A DNA stretch of 64,000 nucleotides, taken from NCBI GenBank assembly GCA_964016985.1, contig OZ024821.1:90882093-90946092 (forward strand), written 5' to 3'. The position numbers were made by a program, and so were the translations under genes. The notes below the pieces were generated by a model. The model did not search any database. It had not been told where the DNA came from and was given only the letters and a program-made list of their open reading frames with translations. This stretch comes from Anodontia alba. Its lineage: Eukaryota; Mollusca; Bivalvia; Lucinida; Lucinidae. This document shows, piece after piece, positions 41,454-51,375 of this stretch. Position 1 is the stretch's first letter; every line of letters begins with the position of its first letter.

Positions 41454-41654
41454 TTAATTCTTTGAGTCCTGTAGACTAAAATGGATACCTGTGCAGTGAA
41501 GATCCAGATGAGATGGCTTGTAGCAAGCTGTCGCACCAGAATCTACACTATTTGCCATTCTGATTTTGATATCTGACTTAAATGACCTGCAAAAGTGAAA
41601 ACTTACGAATTCAGACAGAATAGTCCACTTCAAAAACATGAGGCTGAAAGGGAT
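41454..41654. mobile_element. Family Q MITE copy 2
   Basis: TTAATTCTTTGAGTCCTGTA at the left. Shares GACTAAAATGGATACCTGTG and ATAGTCCACTTCA with copy 1. The core is AGTGAAGATCCAGATGAGAT / AGAATCTACACTATTTGCC, eroded. Confidence 0.65.
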
Positions 41655-41692
41655 ATTCTGGCTAGTACATTTGTCCCAGTTATAGAAAATAG

Positions 41693-41904
41693 TTAACCCT
41701 TATCCTGCTGAATAATTTGATTAGCTACGCCCATTTCTGACTATCAGCCAATCAGATGACATCATAAAATGTTTTTGTTCAAAATCAAAAACTGAATGAC
41801 AAACAGTGTAGATCCTGATCAGATGGCTTCTGAGAAGCCATCTGATCTGTATCTACACTGTTTGCAAAGGTAAGGGTTGTCGTGAACAGAAGGATAAGGG
41901 TTAA
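41693..41904 (-). mobile_element. Family P MITE copy 13, divergent subtype
   Basis: TTAACCCTTATCCTGCTGAA to ACAGAAGGATAAGGGTTAA. TACGCCCATTTC and CAGCCAATCAG are intact, but the next block (GATGACATCATAAAATG) replaces the usual GATTACTTGATCC. The internal segment differs from all other copies. Confidence 0.88.
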
Positions 41905-42004
41905 TGATGTGTGAACTGGTAGAACAGATCACTGTACTCATGATCTGTTAGGGATCTGCACTGTCCACTGATAAAATATTTAGAATCCTTACATTATATT
42001 AGAT

Positions 42005-42072
42005 GCAGGTGTAGACTCTGATCAAAGGGCGGGGACGTGCTTGCTGATCAGAAACTACACTTGTTGCATATC
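42005..42072. repeat. Degenerate core hairpin
   Basis: GCAGGTGTAGACTCTGATCA pairs with TGATCAGAAACTACACTTGT around a GGGCGGGGACGTGC centre. Confidence 0.5.
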
Positions 42073-42085
42073 TCATGAAAGGTAC

Positions 42086-42242
42086 CATTCATTTATTTTT
42101 CAGAGAAAATAATGTACTCTTAACATTTGATGTGAATTGTCTTTGCAGACAGTTCACATGAAATGTCAAGACGTTTCTTTGAAAAATAATGATAATTTAA
42201 AAAACAACAAACAATTTAGGATACTGTCTGCATGGCACTTAT
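42086..42242. mobile_element. Family D element, eroded
   Basis: TTATTTTTCAGAGAAAATAA, GTGAATTGTCTTTGCAGAC and TTCACATGAAATGTCAAG keep the D core; the CCCTTAAAGCGCC ends are gone. Confidence 0.65.
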
Positions 42243-42260
42243 TGAGTTAGGTTTAGATAG

Positions 42261-42480
42261 TACCGTATTTACCATATGTATTCGGACAGACAGGCCTGAG
42301 CAAACAGTATAGACCCAGATGAGACGCCGCAGAATGCGGCGTCTCATCTGGGTCTACACTGTTTGCCACTCATCCAGCAATTTTTAGACACAACATCGGG
42401 CAGTGAATTGTATTGGTTCAAATTTTAGAACATATATGGTAAAGAGTTGAGGTGTCCGAATACTTAGGGTAAATACGATA
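42261..42480. mobile_element. Family R MITE, reference copy
   Basis: TACCGTATTTACCATATGTA to ATACTTAGGGTAAATACGATA. The core arms are perfect over 33 bases: GCAAACAGTATAGACCCAGA through GAGACGCCGCAGAATGCGGC and back. Next to it are CACTCATCCAGCAATTTTTA and GAACATATATGGTAAAGAG. TA at both ends suggests a TA target as in Tc1/mariner elements, but TACCGTATTT is unlike the TACGAGGG mariner ends here. Confidence 0.9.
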
Positions 42481-42659
42481 CTATATTACAGAAATTACAG
42501 ATGTTTTGATGAATTCAGCAGCCACATAATGCATTTTGCTAATATTTTCATGACATTCTTGAGTAGGGCAGGGTAATATTTAGCACAGTAACATTTAAAG
42601 TTTGGATTGTTACCAAGTTGTTTGGCTCCACCTAAATCATTAGTAGACTCTTCTGATGA

Positions 42660-42880
42660 TACCATATTTACCCTAAGTATTGGGATAACTTAACTCCTTT
42701 CCGTACTTGTCCTAAAATTTGAAAAAGTCTATTTTACCCCCTTTTGATGTGCCTAAAATAGTGCTGGGTGAGTGGCCAGCAGTGTGGACCCAGATCAGAT
42801 GCCGCATTCTGTGGCATCTGATCTGGATCTACACTGTTTGCTTAGGCCTGTCTGTCCCAATATTTAGGGTTATTACAGTA
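42660..42880. mobile_element. Family R MITE
   Basis: TACCATATTTACCCTAAGTA to CCCAATATTTAGGGTTATTA ending CAGTA. It carries the other arrangement (long arm left, core right) compared with the 42261 copy. Core CAGTGTGGACCCAGATCAGA with a GATGCCGCATTCTGTGGCAT centre. Confidence 0.88.
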
Positions 42881-43007
42881 GTTCATTATCAACTATAACT
42901 GCCAGTGTGAACACAGGGTTTGTTTACTTAGATATTTTTGGGTAGTTGGAGAGGAGTGAGGGTGGGTGGTGGGGGCATGAGGGGGCCATTACAGGGGATG
43001 AGTGTGG

Positions 43008-43133
43008 ATGTGGTAAATAATCACCTTAAAGATTTGGACACATGCATTCCACTAAGCATTCTAAGAAGCAACTCCATAAAAAGCAAAATAAGATATTGAA
43101 TAAAGTGTTTGAAATTTTAGGACATTTATCGTA
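43008..43133. mobile_element. Element W fragment
   Basis: GGTAAATAATCACC to AAATTTTAGGACATTTATCG. Shares CACTAAGCATTCTAAGAAGC and CTCCATAAAAAGCAAAAT with 58655. The right end matches that of V at 48315. Confidence 0.6.
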
Positions 43134-43287
43134 ACATAATCTGTCATAATGCTATGTAAGAATAGCAGAAGCCTAGAGCAGCTGCACGTCCATACAAGCT
43201 GGTCAGGGCCTTTACCATTTGTTGTTAATTTAGAGAATCCAATTTTATATGCATAGTTAGAAGACCGGTCTGTTGTATGATGGGCAA

Positions 43288-43492
43288 TGCACGAAAAAGG
43301 CCCTTATGCAATTTGTGGACAACGTAGGTCCAGATCAGCATGCACATCTGTGCATTTTCTTTTCTTTGACATATATTACAGAATCCACTGATTCTGTAAG
43401 CAGACAATGAATGCCCAGATCAGCCTGCGCTTATGGGCAGGCTGATCAGGGCCTGCATTGTCTGCAAATTACATAAGAGCCCTTTTCGTGTG
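43288..43492. mobile_element. Family U MITE (CACGAAAAAGGC ends)
   Basis: CACGAAAAAGGCCCTTATGC at the left and ACATAAGAGCCCTTTTCGTG at the right. The core here is the variant GCAGACAATGAATGCCCAGA...GGGCCTGCATTGTCTGC, with AGCCTGCGCTTATGGGCAGGCT in the middle (43403-43467), plus half a second core (43317-43345). Confidence 0.78.
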
Positions 43493-43516
43493 TTGAGCAT
43501 CATATGTGAACAATGA

Positions 43517-43610
43517 TGACCCAGATTCAGACTGAGGTTCTTCTAATGAGTATGCATGACCCATATTTTCCTGGAGAAATAAGAAAGATATCTGAATATG
43601 CATCTAAAAC
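43517..43610. mobile_element. Fragment of family B
   Basis: GAGGTTCTTCTAATGAGTAT and CCTGGAGAAATAAGAAAGAT are the right half of a B hairpin. Confidence 0.55.
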
Positions 43611-43743
43611 TGTCCATATAACTATTAGAAGCTAAGTCCCATATGCTGCAGATTGTATCATGCCACCAATATACACAGAAACCCTTATAATACTGTTCAT
43701 TATAGCACAGGCTTGGTTATGACATGGTTTAAAGATAGACCCC

Positions 43744-43862
43744 AGTAATGTTGCATCCAAACAAAAATGTATAGATTGTATAGAAAAACGACCATTTTCA
43801 TTATATGGTCATTTTTCTATATAATCTTATATGTTTTTGTTGGGATACAACATGGTTGTTTA
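43744..43862. mobile_element. Hairpin element AA
   Basis: ATGTTGCATCCAAACAAAAA pairs with TTTTTGTTGGGATACAACAT; the inner arms TATAGAAAAACGACCATTTT and GGTCATTTTTCTATATAATC continue the pairing. Confidence 0.75.
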
Positions 43863-43983
43863 GCAAACACCACGTTTGCTTTTGATCCCAGCAGTAGTGT
43901 ATAAAGAGGTTGGGGTGTATAATGTATTTTATGGAACTGCCTCAGCCAAAGCTTAAAAAGATCTGTTTTGGTGCTAAAATTAC

Positions 43984-44672
43984 GAAAGAGCATTAGGGCC
44001 ATGCTTACTTTTATTTTTGTTGATAGGTATCTCGAAATTTCGACTTACTGTCTCGAAATTTCGACATAATAAGTCGAATTTTCGACTTAATAACTCAAAA
44101 TTTCAACTTAATATCTTGAAATTTCGACTTATTATCTGGAAATTTTGACTAAAGATCTCAAAATTTTGACTTAAGAACACAAAATTTTGACTTAATAACT
44201 CAAAATTTTGACTTATTATCTCGAAATTTTGACTTAAGACTCGAAATTTTGACATAATAAGTCAAAATTTCGACTTAATAACTCAAAATTTCAACTTAAT
44301 ATCTTGAAATTTCGACTGAATATCTTGAAATTTTGACTTTATCTCGAATTTGACATAAGATCTCTTGAATGGAATTCACACCTGGTAATCTCGTAAGGGG
44401 TAGCCGCTGGTTATGGACTCAAAATCTTTACATGAACATCCGGCCATGACTTACGAAACATCAGAATGTCAAAATTTTGAGTTGTTAAGTCGAAATTTCG
44501 AGATCTTAAGTTGAAATTTCAACATAAGTTGAAATTTCGAGATCTTATGTTGAAATTTCAAGATAATAAGTTGAAATTGCGAGTTATTAAGTCAAAACTT
44601 CGACATAATCAGTCGAAATTTCAAGATACCTATCAACAGAAATAAAAGTATATATGGCCCTAATGCTCTTTC
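43984..44672. mobile_element. Foldback element EE with AAATTTCGACTTA repeats
   Basis: The 62-base left end (GAAAGAGCATTAGGGCC...) is the complement of the right end ending 44672, with about five mismatches. Between them are about 20-base tandem units (TCTCGAAATTTCGACTTAAT) on the left and the inverse on the right, with a unique centre (about 44365-44465, GAATGGAATTCACACCTGG). No coding. Confidence 0.85.
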
Positions 44673-44872
44673 CTATAAAACAACAAAATATATCTTAAAT
44701 TAATCCCTTTATCTGAACCTGTGGAACTTATCTTTTCAGATCAGTCGAAATTTCAAGATACCTATCAACAGAAATAAAAGTATATATGGCCCTAATGCTC
44801 TTTCCTATAAAACAACAAAATATATCTTAAATTAATCCCTTTATCTGAACCTGTGGAACTTATCTTTTCAGA
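44609..44872 (+). repeat. Perfect 132-base tandem duplication
   Basis: 44609-44740 and 44741-44872 appear identical base for base. The unit starts in the right arm of EE (ATCAGTCGAAATTTCAAGAT) and runs to TGTGGAACTTATCTTTTCAG outside it. Confidence 0.88.
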
Positions 44873-45520
44873 TCAGGGTGCATTTAGTACACAAGTACTT
44901 TAATAAGGTAAAGGAGAAGGCTTTGATCTGGCTGATGATGTATAATTAGCTCTTTCTTACTGACAGTGGCAGGTGATAGGGGGTCAGTCCCGTACAGCTG
45001 ACCAGCTTATTATAACCAATTTAGAAATCATTTCTGGCTTGAAGGTCAAGATACTTACTTTTAGTGCAAACTAGAATTCTAACCATTTAGTTTTGTACAG
45101 GTTCTTGAAAACTATTTCCACAGGCTTTTCAAGGTGTAAAAAGGGCATAGTTTATATCACCGCCATTTTTCTGTCTGTCCTTTTATATCCGCCAACTCTG
45201 GCTAAATTTCAACCAAATTTGCTAACCTTTCTTATATGTATGTGCTTCAGTCATGTAAAACCATAATGATTTTTGTTTCTGACCTCTGGGGCCCCTGTAG
45301 GGGCCAAATGATCTGATCAGGCTACTGTCCATTACTCTATCTTCTCCTGGATATTTTAACAAATTCCATCTCATTTTCTGTATTCTTTCCTCACTTATGA
45401 CAGTTGTGTGACAGTGCATCCCCAACTAGCATTCTATTTAAACCTATATTTGACTCTAATCAGTCTGACAGGAATCCTGTTGGATACAGATTTGGATAGA
45501 ATGCTAGGTGGGTCAATTTA
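44873..45520. other. Single-copy-looking sequence
   Basis: A possible remnant of a TU element (CACCGCCATTTTTCTGTCTG, CAACTCTGGCTAAATTTCAA) at 45158-45230. GGGGCCCCTGTAGGGGCC at 45288-45305 is a short palindrome. No gene seen. Confidence 0.35.
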
Positions 45521-45524
45521 TTAC

Positions 45525-45917
45525 CCAGACACTTGACAACATATGTTTTTTGTGGAGTAATAAGAAAAATATCAGTACTTTGTATTGGCCAGCCTCTGAC
45601 TGGTGATCAGGAGTTCGCGGGTTCGACCCTGGCTGGGTCCGGCAACATTCTTTCATGGAGATTGTTCATGAAATATTTTCTACAGTCATTCTCTCCCTTC
45701 TACCGATTTAAGAAGGGCAGTTATCAGTTTCTGGCAAAAGAATTTGCACAAGTGCTGGTAAGCCGATTAGCGGGCTAAGCTTGTCCAGGAGAAAATGTGG
45801 TTAGGTAAACTGACTGCGCTCAACATGACCCTAATTGGTTGACTGGGCTGTAAACCTCAGAACAAACAAACAAAAACTTTTGTTTTGAAAAAAGCACCTT
45901 ACCTGGAGCTGTGTTAG
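45525..45917. mobile_element. Right half of a B MITE containing a SINE
   Basis: ACAACATATGTTTTTTGTGG AGTAATAAG and CAGTACTTTGTATT precede the SINE; TTTGTTTTGAAAAAAGCACC and TTACCTGGAGCTGTG follow, which is the B right flank. Confidence 0.68.
45588..45875 (+). mobile_element. SINE-1 copy, head truncated
   Basis: Starts GGCCAGCCTCTGACTGGTGA and lacks the A-box region. B box GGGTTCGACCC, full body, ACAAACAAACAAA tail. Confidence 0.88.
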
Positions 45918-45990
45918 GTTTACACTGTTTGCCACACATCCTCAGATTTTAGATACAGCTGGTGTTATTTAGAACTAGTAGGGTAATGAG
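45914..45990. mobile_element. R fragment
   Basis: GGTTTACACTGTTTGCCACA, CATCCTCAGATTTTAGATAC and AGAACTAGTAGGGTAATGAG are the right part of an R element. Confidence 0.6.
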
Positions 45991-46213
45991 TTAACCCATT
46001 GTAGACTGAATGGATTCTCCCACACTATATATTGGAAGAGTCAAATTTCAATTTTAGGTACATCCAGCTGTGAGAGATATTACTAGAGAAAAATGGGTAA
46101 GCTATTTGCAAACAGTGGAGACCCTGATCAGATGCCACATTCTGTGGCATCTGATCTGGGTCTGCACTGTTTGCCAGTTACCTTTTAAGGGTCTCCCGAC
46201 TACAATGGGTTAA
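45991..46213. mobile_element. Family S MITE, reference copy
   Basis: TTAACCCATTGTAGACTGAA to CCGACTACAATGGGTTAA. The core palindrome (46106-46175) has a GATGCCACATTCTGTGGCAT centre. TTAA-flanked, CCC-starting, no coding. Confidence 0.88.
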
Positions 46214-46617
46214 GGAATCCAAATATTTAGGTAAATACAGTCTTTAAATTTAGTGTTTTGATATTTATATTCTTGTTTTTCATGTCTCTTTATTAATACC
46301 ATATCAAACAGTGAGTGTAGCTATATAAAATCAGATTAGGAATTGGGTAATGTGGCAACCCTGTATCCAGACTTTCAGAGATGGGGTGAATCAATATAAA
46401 AGGAGTGGGTTTCCTTCAAATCTGAAGCAGAAACTAGGGTTGTATAATATCAAGTTCTAAATTTAAAAACTATGTTATATATTTTGTCTGAATACTGAGT
46501 GTATAGTGGGTGGGATGAATGAGTGTGTACTTTCACACCCATCACACTCTCCCTCTGTATGGGTTTGTGTGGATAACAGATGCCCAAGTAGAGCTCTAGA
46601 TAACATGGGTTATTCAA
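46214..46617. other. No recognisable feature
   Basis: Single-copy-looking; GGGTGGGATGAATGAGTGTG and CACACCCATCACACTC near 46508-46548 form a weak inverted repeat. Confidence 0.3.
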
Positions 46618-46692
46618 ATCAATTTCTTGAAGTGCTATTATCCATAACCTGTTGTCATGGAGGAATATGAAAAAATATCACTTTTTAGATAA
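46618..46692. repeat. Eroded B hairpin fragment
   Basis: AACCTGTTGTCATGGAGGAA followed by ATGAAAAAATATCACTTTTT resembles a B right arm. Confidence 0.4.
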
Positions 46693-46829
46693 AAAAGAAA
46701 AAAAATCAGTAGCTGCGCACTCTGGACTTCTCTTTCCACATAAACAGTCATTAGAAACTGAATAACAACAATTGTCTTGGTCAGTCTGCAATAATGTGGA
46801 ACCTGGTCTCTGGCTCTCACATTATCAGT

Positions 46830-47036
46830 AATACTAATATTTACCCTATGTATTGGGACAGACTGTCAGGCAGGCAAACAGTGTAGACTTAGATCAGAAT
46901 GCAGCATCTGACCAGGGTCTACGCTGTTTGCCTTCCTTTCAGAAGTTTTTAGACACATCAGCATGTAGCAGAATGGAGTTGTTCAAATTTTAGGATGGGT
47001 AGGTTAGAAGTTTAGGTGTCCCAATTCTTAGGTTAA
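46830..47036. mobile_element. Family R MITE, tip replaced by P
   Basis: TACTAATATTTACCCTATGT, core GCAAACAGTGTAGACTTAGA to AGGGTCTACGCTGTTTGCC, AGACACATCAGCATGTAGC, and CCCAATTCTTAGG, at which the TTAA of P copy 14 begins. Confidence 0.78.
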
Positions 47037-47231
47037 CCCTTGTCATGCTGAATAAATTAAGTTGCCTCACCCACTTCTAATTTTCAGCCAATCAGATTAC
47101 TTGATTTGGATTGTTGCTATAAATTCACATACTTAAAGGCAAATAGTGCAGATCCAGATCAGCTGGCAACTGATCTGGATCTCCACTGTTTGCAAATGCA
47201 GGGCATATCCGGGCTCAGCAGGTAGGGTTAA
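47033..47231 (-). mobile_element. Family P MITE copy 14, inserted in an R tip
   Basis: TTAACCCTTGTCATGCTGAA to CTCAGCAGGTAGGGTTAA. CTCACCCACTTC and CAGCCAATCAG kept; the core centre is shortened (CAGCTGGCAACTGATC). Confidence 0.87.
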
Positions 47232-47252
47232 ACACAGTTTGCAGTCATCGAT

Positions 47253-47455
47253 TAGCCCTTAAAGCACCAATCACAACTGCAACAGATGACACTTTTAAAT
47301 TTTTTTTTTTTTTTTATTATTATCATTTTTCATAGAAAATAAGTAGATGATTTGCATGAAATGTCAAGATTTATTTTCTATGAAAAATTTAAAAAAAAAT
47401 AAAAATAGTATGTCATCTGCTACAAATTTTGCTTGGCGCTTTACCTGTTAGTAGT
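47253..47455. mobile_element. Family D MITE
   Basis: AGCCCTTAAAGCACCAATCA at the left, TTTGCTTGGCGCTTTACCTG at the right; the core is half deleted (only GATTTGCATGAAATGTCAAG remains), with a T run at 47299-47316. Confidence 0.75.
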
Positions 47456-47659
47456 AATTTACTGCCAATTTTTGTAACTGTCTGCAAGATGTGAAAGGGT
47501 TGAAAAACTGTAGACAGATCTGTAATCATCATCACCAGTATATCTCAAATGTCTATACGTGTTTAAAGAAAGCTTCTTTTTTTTTCTTTCATTCTGTTTT
47601 TGTTAAAAAAATAACATTATAAACCAAAAACAATAAATTTTGAATTTGTTTAGCAGAAC
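47456..47659. other. No recognisable feature
   Basis: AT-rich spacer. Confidence 0.3.
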
Positions 47660-47880
47660 TTTAATTTTACCACTCTCTGGGCAAATTCAGCAGACGACAA
47701 ATTGATTTTTTTCCTCCCAGAAAGTGGGTTTTGACATTTCATATGAATTGCATAAAATGTCAAACCTTATTTTCTGGGCAAAAATAAGAAAATGTTAAAG
47801 GCTATTTTCTGGGAAAAATAAGAAAAATATTTCAGAGTGTTGTCTGCGGAACTTTTTATCCTACATGCTAAGCCTTAAAA
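47660..47880. mobile_element. Family C MITE with duplicated right arm
   Basis: TTTTACCACTCTCTGGGCAA to CTACATGCTAAGCCTTAA. TTATTTTCTGGGCAAAAATA is followed by a second CTATTTTCTGGGAAAAATAA 40 bases on. Confidence 0.8.
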
Positions 47881-47934
47881 AACATCATTGTCTTTGGCAC
47901 TGAGCATACATTATCCTCTTATCAAAGATCTGTT

Positions 47935-48145
47935 TTAACACTTACCAGGCTATGGGCAGATTCAGCAGACAACAAATTGGTCATATTTTCTTATTTTTCC
48001 TAGAAAATAGGATCTGACACTTCATGCAAATTGTCTCCTAAGGAGACAATTTGCATGAAGTGTCAGATCCTTTTTTCTGGGAAAAATAAGAAAAATATTT
48101 CAAAATGTTGTCTGCTGAAAATTTTACCCAGCATGCAAAGGTTAA
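47935..48145. mobile_element. Family C MITE, reference copy
   Basis: TTAACACTTACCAGGCTATG to CCCAGCATGCAAAGGTTAA. The palindrome is nearly perfect around GTCTCCTAAGGAGAC: CACTTCATGCAAATT and AATTTGCATGAAGTG, then GGATCTGAC and GTCAGATCC. Confidence 0.88.
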
Positions 48146-48237
48146 TGATATTCACAGCAGCATGAAACTTGTGATGTTTTGTCTGTAAACAAAGTGAGGC
48201 AATGGTTGCCAACTTGAAAAACCAACCTTGTTCAATA

Positions 48238-48292
48238 TGCTAGCTGTGAAGACCATGATCAGACTTTTCCTTCTCTGTTTGCCTTATATACT
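48238..48292. repeat. Very degraded core half
   Basis: GCTGTGAAGACCATGATCAG to TCTCTGTTTGCC; parent element not recognisable. Confidence 0.4.
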
Positions 48293-48314
48293 TATACAAG
48301 GTTTCGGTATTTTG

Positions 48315-48530
48315 TATGGTAAATGTCCTAAAATTTGGAACACTTAATTGCATACTTTTTGCGGTCTAAATATTGCTTTTTATGCAGTTTTTTCTTAAAA
48401 TGCATAATGGAATGGCAAACAGTGTAGACCTTGATCAGACTTCTCCTTCAAGATTTAAGTCTGCACTGTTTGCCTATGCCATTTCATTTTAAACTTTTTT
48501 TTGTACAAAAATTTTAGGACATTTACTGTA
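48315..48530. mobile_element. Family V MITE (TATGGTAAATGTCC ends)
   Basis: TATGGTAAATGTCCTAAAAT at the left and ATTTTAGGACATTTACTGTA at the right are inverted ends. The core hairpin (48417-48473) is GCAAACAGTGTAGACCTTGA to GTCTGCACTGTTTGCC. A seventh distinct set of ends around the same core. Confidence 0.78.
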
Positions 48531-48794
48531 GTCAAACAGATAAGACCCTAACCAGACCAAGTTTTTTGCATTTAGATATGGTAAAATGTCTGTTTTAACT
48601 ACTGCCCATACATACCCAGTAGACTCCCCAAGGAGAACTGTGAAAATTAGTAACCTAGGGTTCAGGTAACTTTTTAACTGCAAAATGATCTACTTACCAA
48701 CTGTTTTCTTGATCAGATTCTGTCCTTGATCTGTTACAGTGGGTAAATCGTTGTTCAGGTTTTATCATGCCTACTCCATCCTTCCTTCAAAAGC
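48531..48794. other. No recognisable feature
   Basis: Single-copy-looking spacer. Confidence 0.3.
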
Positions 48795-50959
48795 TTAACC
48801 CTTAAACTGCCATCAAAATTGTAGCAGACAATAGTCTTAGCTCACCTGAGCAAAAGCTCAGGGTGAGCTATTGTCATCACCCAATGTCCGTTGTCCGTCG
48901 TTGTCTGTCGTCCGTCGTTCGTCGTCAACAGTTAGTTTGTAAACACTCTAGAGGTCACAGTTTTGACCCAATCTTGATGAAACTTGGTCAGAATGTTTGC
49001 CTCTATGAAATCTAGGCCAAGTTCGATACTGGGTTACTTGGGGTCAAAAACTAGGTCACCAGGTCAAATCAGAGGGAAAACTTGTTAACACTCTAGAGGT
49101 CATAGTTTTAACCAAATCTTGATGAAACTTGCTCAAAATGTTTACCTCTATTAACTCTAGGTCAGGTTTGAAACTGGGTCACTTGGGGTCAAAAACTAGG
49201 TCACTAGGCCAGATCAGCAGAAAACTTTGTTAACACTCTAGCGGTCACATTTTTGAAGCAATCATCATGAATCTTGCTCAATATGTTTGTCTTGATGATT
49301 TCTAGGTCAAGTTTGAAACTGGGTCACTTGGGGTCAAAAACTAGGTCACCGGGCCAGATCTGCAGAAAACCTTGTTAACACTCCAGCGGTCACATTTTTG
49401 AAGCAATCATCATGAATCTTGCTCAATATGTTTGTCTTGATGATTTCTAGGTCAGGTTTGAAACTGGGTCACTTGGGGTCAAAAACTAGGTCACCGGGCC
49501 AAATCAGCAGAAAACCTTGTTAACGCTCTGGCGGTCACATTTTTGAAGCAATCATTATGAATCTGGCTCAAAATGTTTGCCTTGATGATTTCTAGGTCAG
49601 GTTCGAAACTGGAACACCTGGGGTTAAAAACTAGGTCACCTTGCCAAATCAGCGTAAAATCTTGTTATCACTCTAGTGGTCACATTTTTCAAGCAATCAC
49701 CATAAATCTTGCTCAAAATGTTTGTCTCGATGAGTTCTAGGTCAAGTTCGAAACTGGGTCACTTGGAGTCAAAAAACTAGGTTACCGGGCCAAATCAGCA
49801 GAAAACTTTGTTAACACTCTAGCGGTCACATTTTTTAAGCAATCATCATGAATCTTGCTCAAAATGTTTTTCTTGAGGATTTTTAGGTCAGGTTCGAAAC
49901 TGGGTCACCTGTGGTCAAAAACTAGGTCACCTGGCCAGATCAGCAGAAAACCTTGTTAACACTCTAGTGGTCACATTTTTCAAGCAATCATCATGAATCT
50001 TGCTCAACATGTTTGTCTTCATGATTTCTAAGTCAAGTTTGAACTGTGTCACTTGAGATCACCTGGCCAAATCAGCAGAAAACCTTGTTAACACTCTAGC
50101 GGTCACATTTTTGAAGCAATCATCATGAATCTTGCTCAAAATGTTTGTCTTGACAATTTCTAGGTCCAGTTTGAAACTGGGTCACATGGGGTCAAAAACT
50201 AGGAGACCTGGCCAAATCAGCAGAAAACTGTTAACACTCCAGAGGTCACATTTCTGAAATAATCATCATAAATATTGCTCCAAATGTTTGTCTTGATGAT
50301 TTCTAGGTCTAGTTTAAAACTGGGTCACTTGATAACAAAAAACTAGTTCACCTGGCCAAATCAAAAGAAAACCTTGTTGATGCTCATTTTTTGTCACATT
50401 TTTGAACTGATCATCATGAATCTTGCTCAAAATGTTTGTCTTGATGATTTCAAGGTGATGTATAGTTTTCTGTCCAGTGACTCTCTTAAGTTTTTCCATT
50501 TAGGTCAGTTTCTCAGTAATTATTGGTCCTACAGAGTGATATTTGGTACTTGTGAAGTGTTTGTGTTTAGGTCAGTTTCCCAGTAACTATTGCTCCTACA
50601 GCCAGTGATATTTAGTACATGCATACATCTTAGCATGGCCTCTTGAGTGCAGTCATCCATATTTGACCTTGACCTTTATTTCACAGTCCATTAGACATGC
50701 TACATTGTCTTACTTGTTAATATAATCATTTTGAACTTTGATCAGAATGTTTGCCTTGATCAGTTCTAGATCAGGCTCTCAAAGTGCTATGTTGCTCAGG
50801 TGAGCGTTACAGGGCCATCATGGCCTCTTGTTTTTTTTATTACTATTATTTTTCAGAGAAATTAAGACTTGACACTTCATGTGAAACATCTGCTAGGCAG
50901 ACGATTCACTTGAAATGACAAGTCTTATTTTCTCTGAAAAATAATAAAAAGTGAATTAA
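48795..50959. mobile_element. Family D MITE split by TU-a
   Basis: The left arm is TTAACCCTTAAACTGCCATC at 48795-48837. The palindrome and right side resume at 50832 (CATGTGAAACATCTGCTAGG, TCTTATTTTCTCTGAAAAAT) and end near GAATTAA; the expected GGCGCTTTAAGGG end is missing. Confidence 0.75.
48838..50831 (+). mobile_element. Tandem-unit element TU-a, 145-base units
   Basis: Opens TAGCTCACCTGAGCAAAAGC, followed by a CCGTTGTCCGTCGTTGTCTG run, and closes TTGCTCAGGTGAGCGTTACA then GGGCCATCATGGCCTCTTG; AGCTCACCTGAGCA is inverted at the end. Between lie about ten units with TAACACTCTAGCGGTCACAT, AATCATCATGAATCTTGCTC and TGGGTCACTTGGGGTCAAAA. Unit starts are at about 48941, 49086, 49231, 49376, 49521, 49666, 49812, 49957, 50089 and 50232. 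No protein. It is a repeat class I associate with molluscs; its mobilising enzyme is not known to me. Confidence 0.85.
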
Positions 50960-51375
50960 TCCAGGCATTAAAAGAGCAACTTATAAAATTGGTGTATCAA
51001 GTCCTGGAGTAAGACAAATAGGTTTGGGTCAGGAAGAACTGGAAAGCATGCAAAAGGGCGCAGCCAGCTTTGTAACAGGAAATTACAATTATTGTTAAAG
51101 AAGCAGCTTATTTCACCCTCAAATGAAATTATGCTTCAGCAAGTACAAGAATTCATAAAATTTCTTAATTGAAAGATTTGAAAAAAATGATTAAGACTCC
51201 ACCAGAAAAGGTGATTAATACTCAATTTATGTAGATGGGTTCTAATTATTTTGCACATAATTGGGTCCAACCAAACAGTGTAAAAAACAACAGCAAAACA
51301 GCAAAAAATACAACCTTTTTTGGTAGGTTCACTATATTCGCAGAAAAATAAAGAATATTCTTTTGAATGCTTTAA
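50960..51375. other. No recognisable feature
   Basis: A 106-codon minus-strand frame (51136-51456) enters the mariner terminus and has no family features. Confidence 0.3.

Noticed and set aside
48941..50376. Regularly spaced repeats resembling a CRISPR array
   Set aside because: Whole 145-base units are repeated with drift throughout, with no constant short repeat and unique spacers, in an animal genome.
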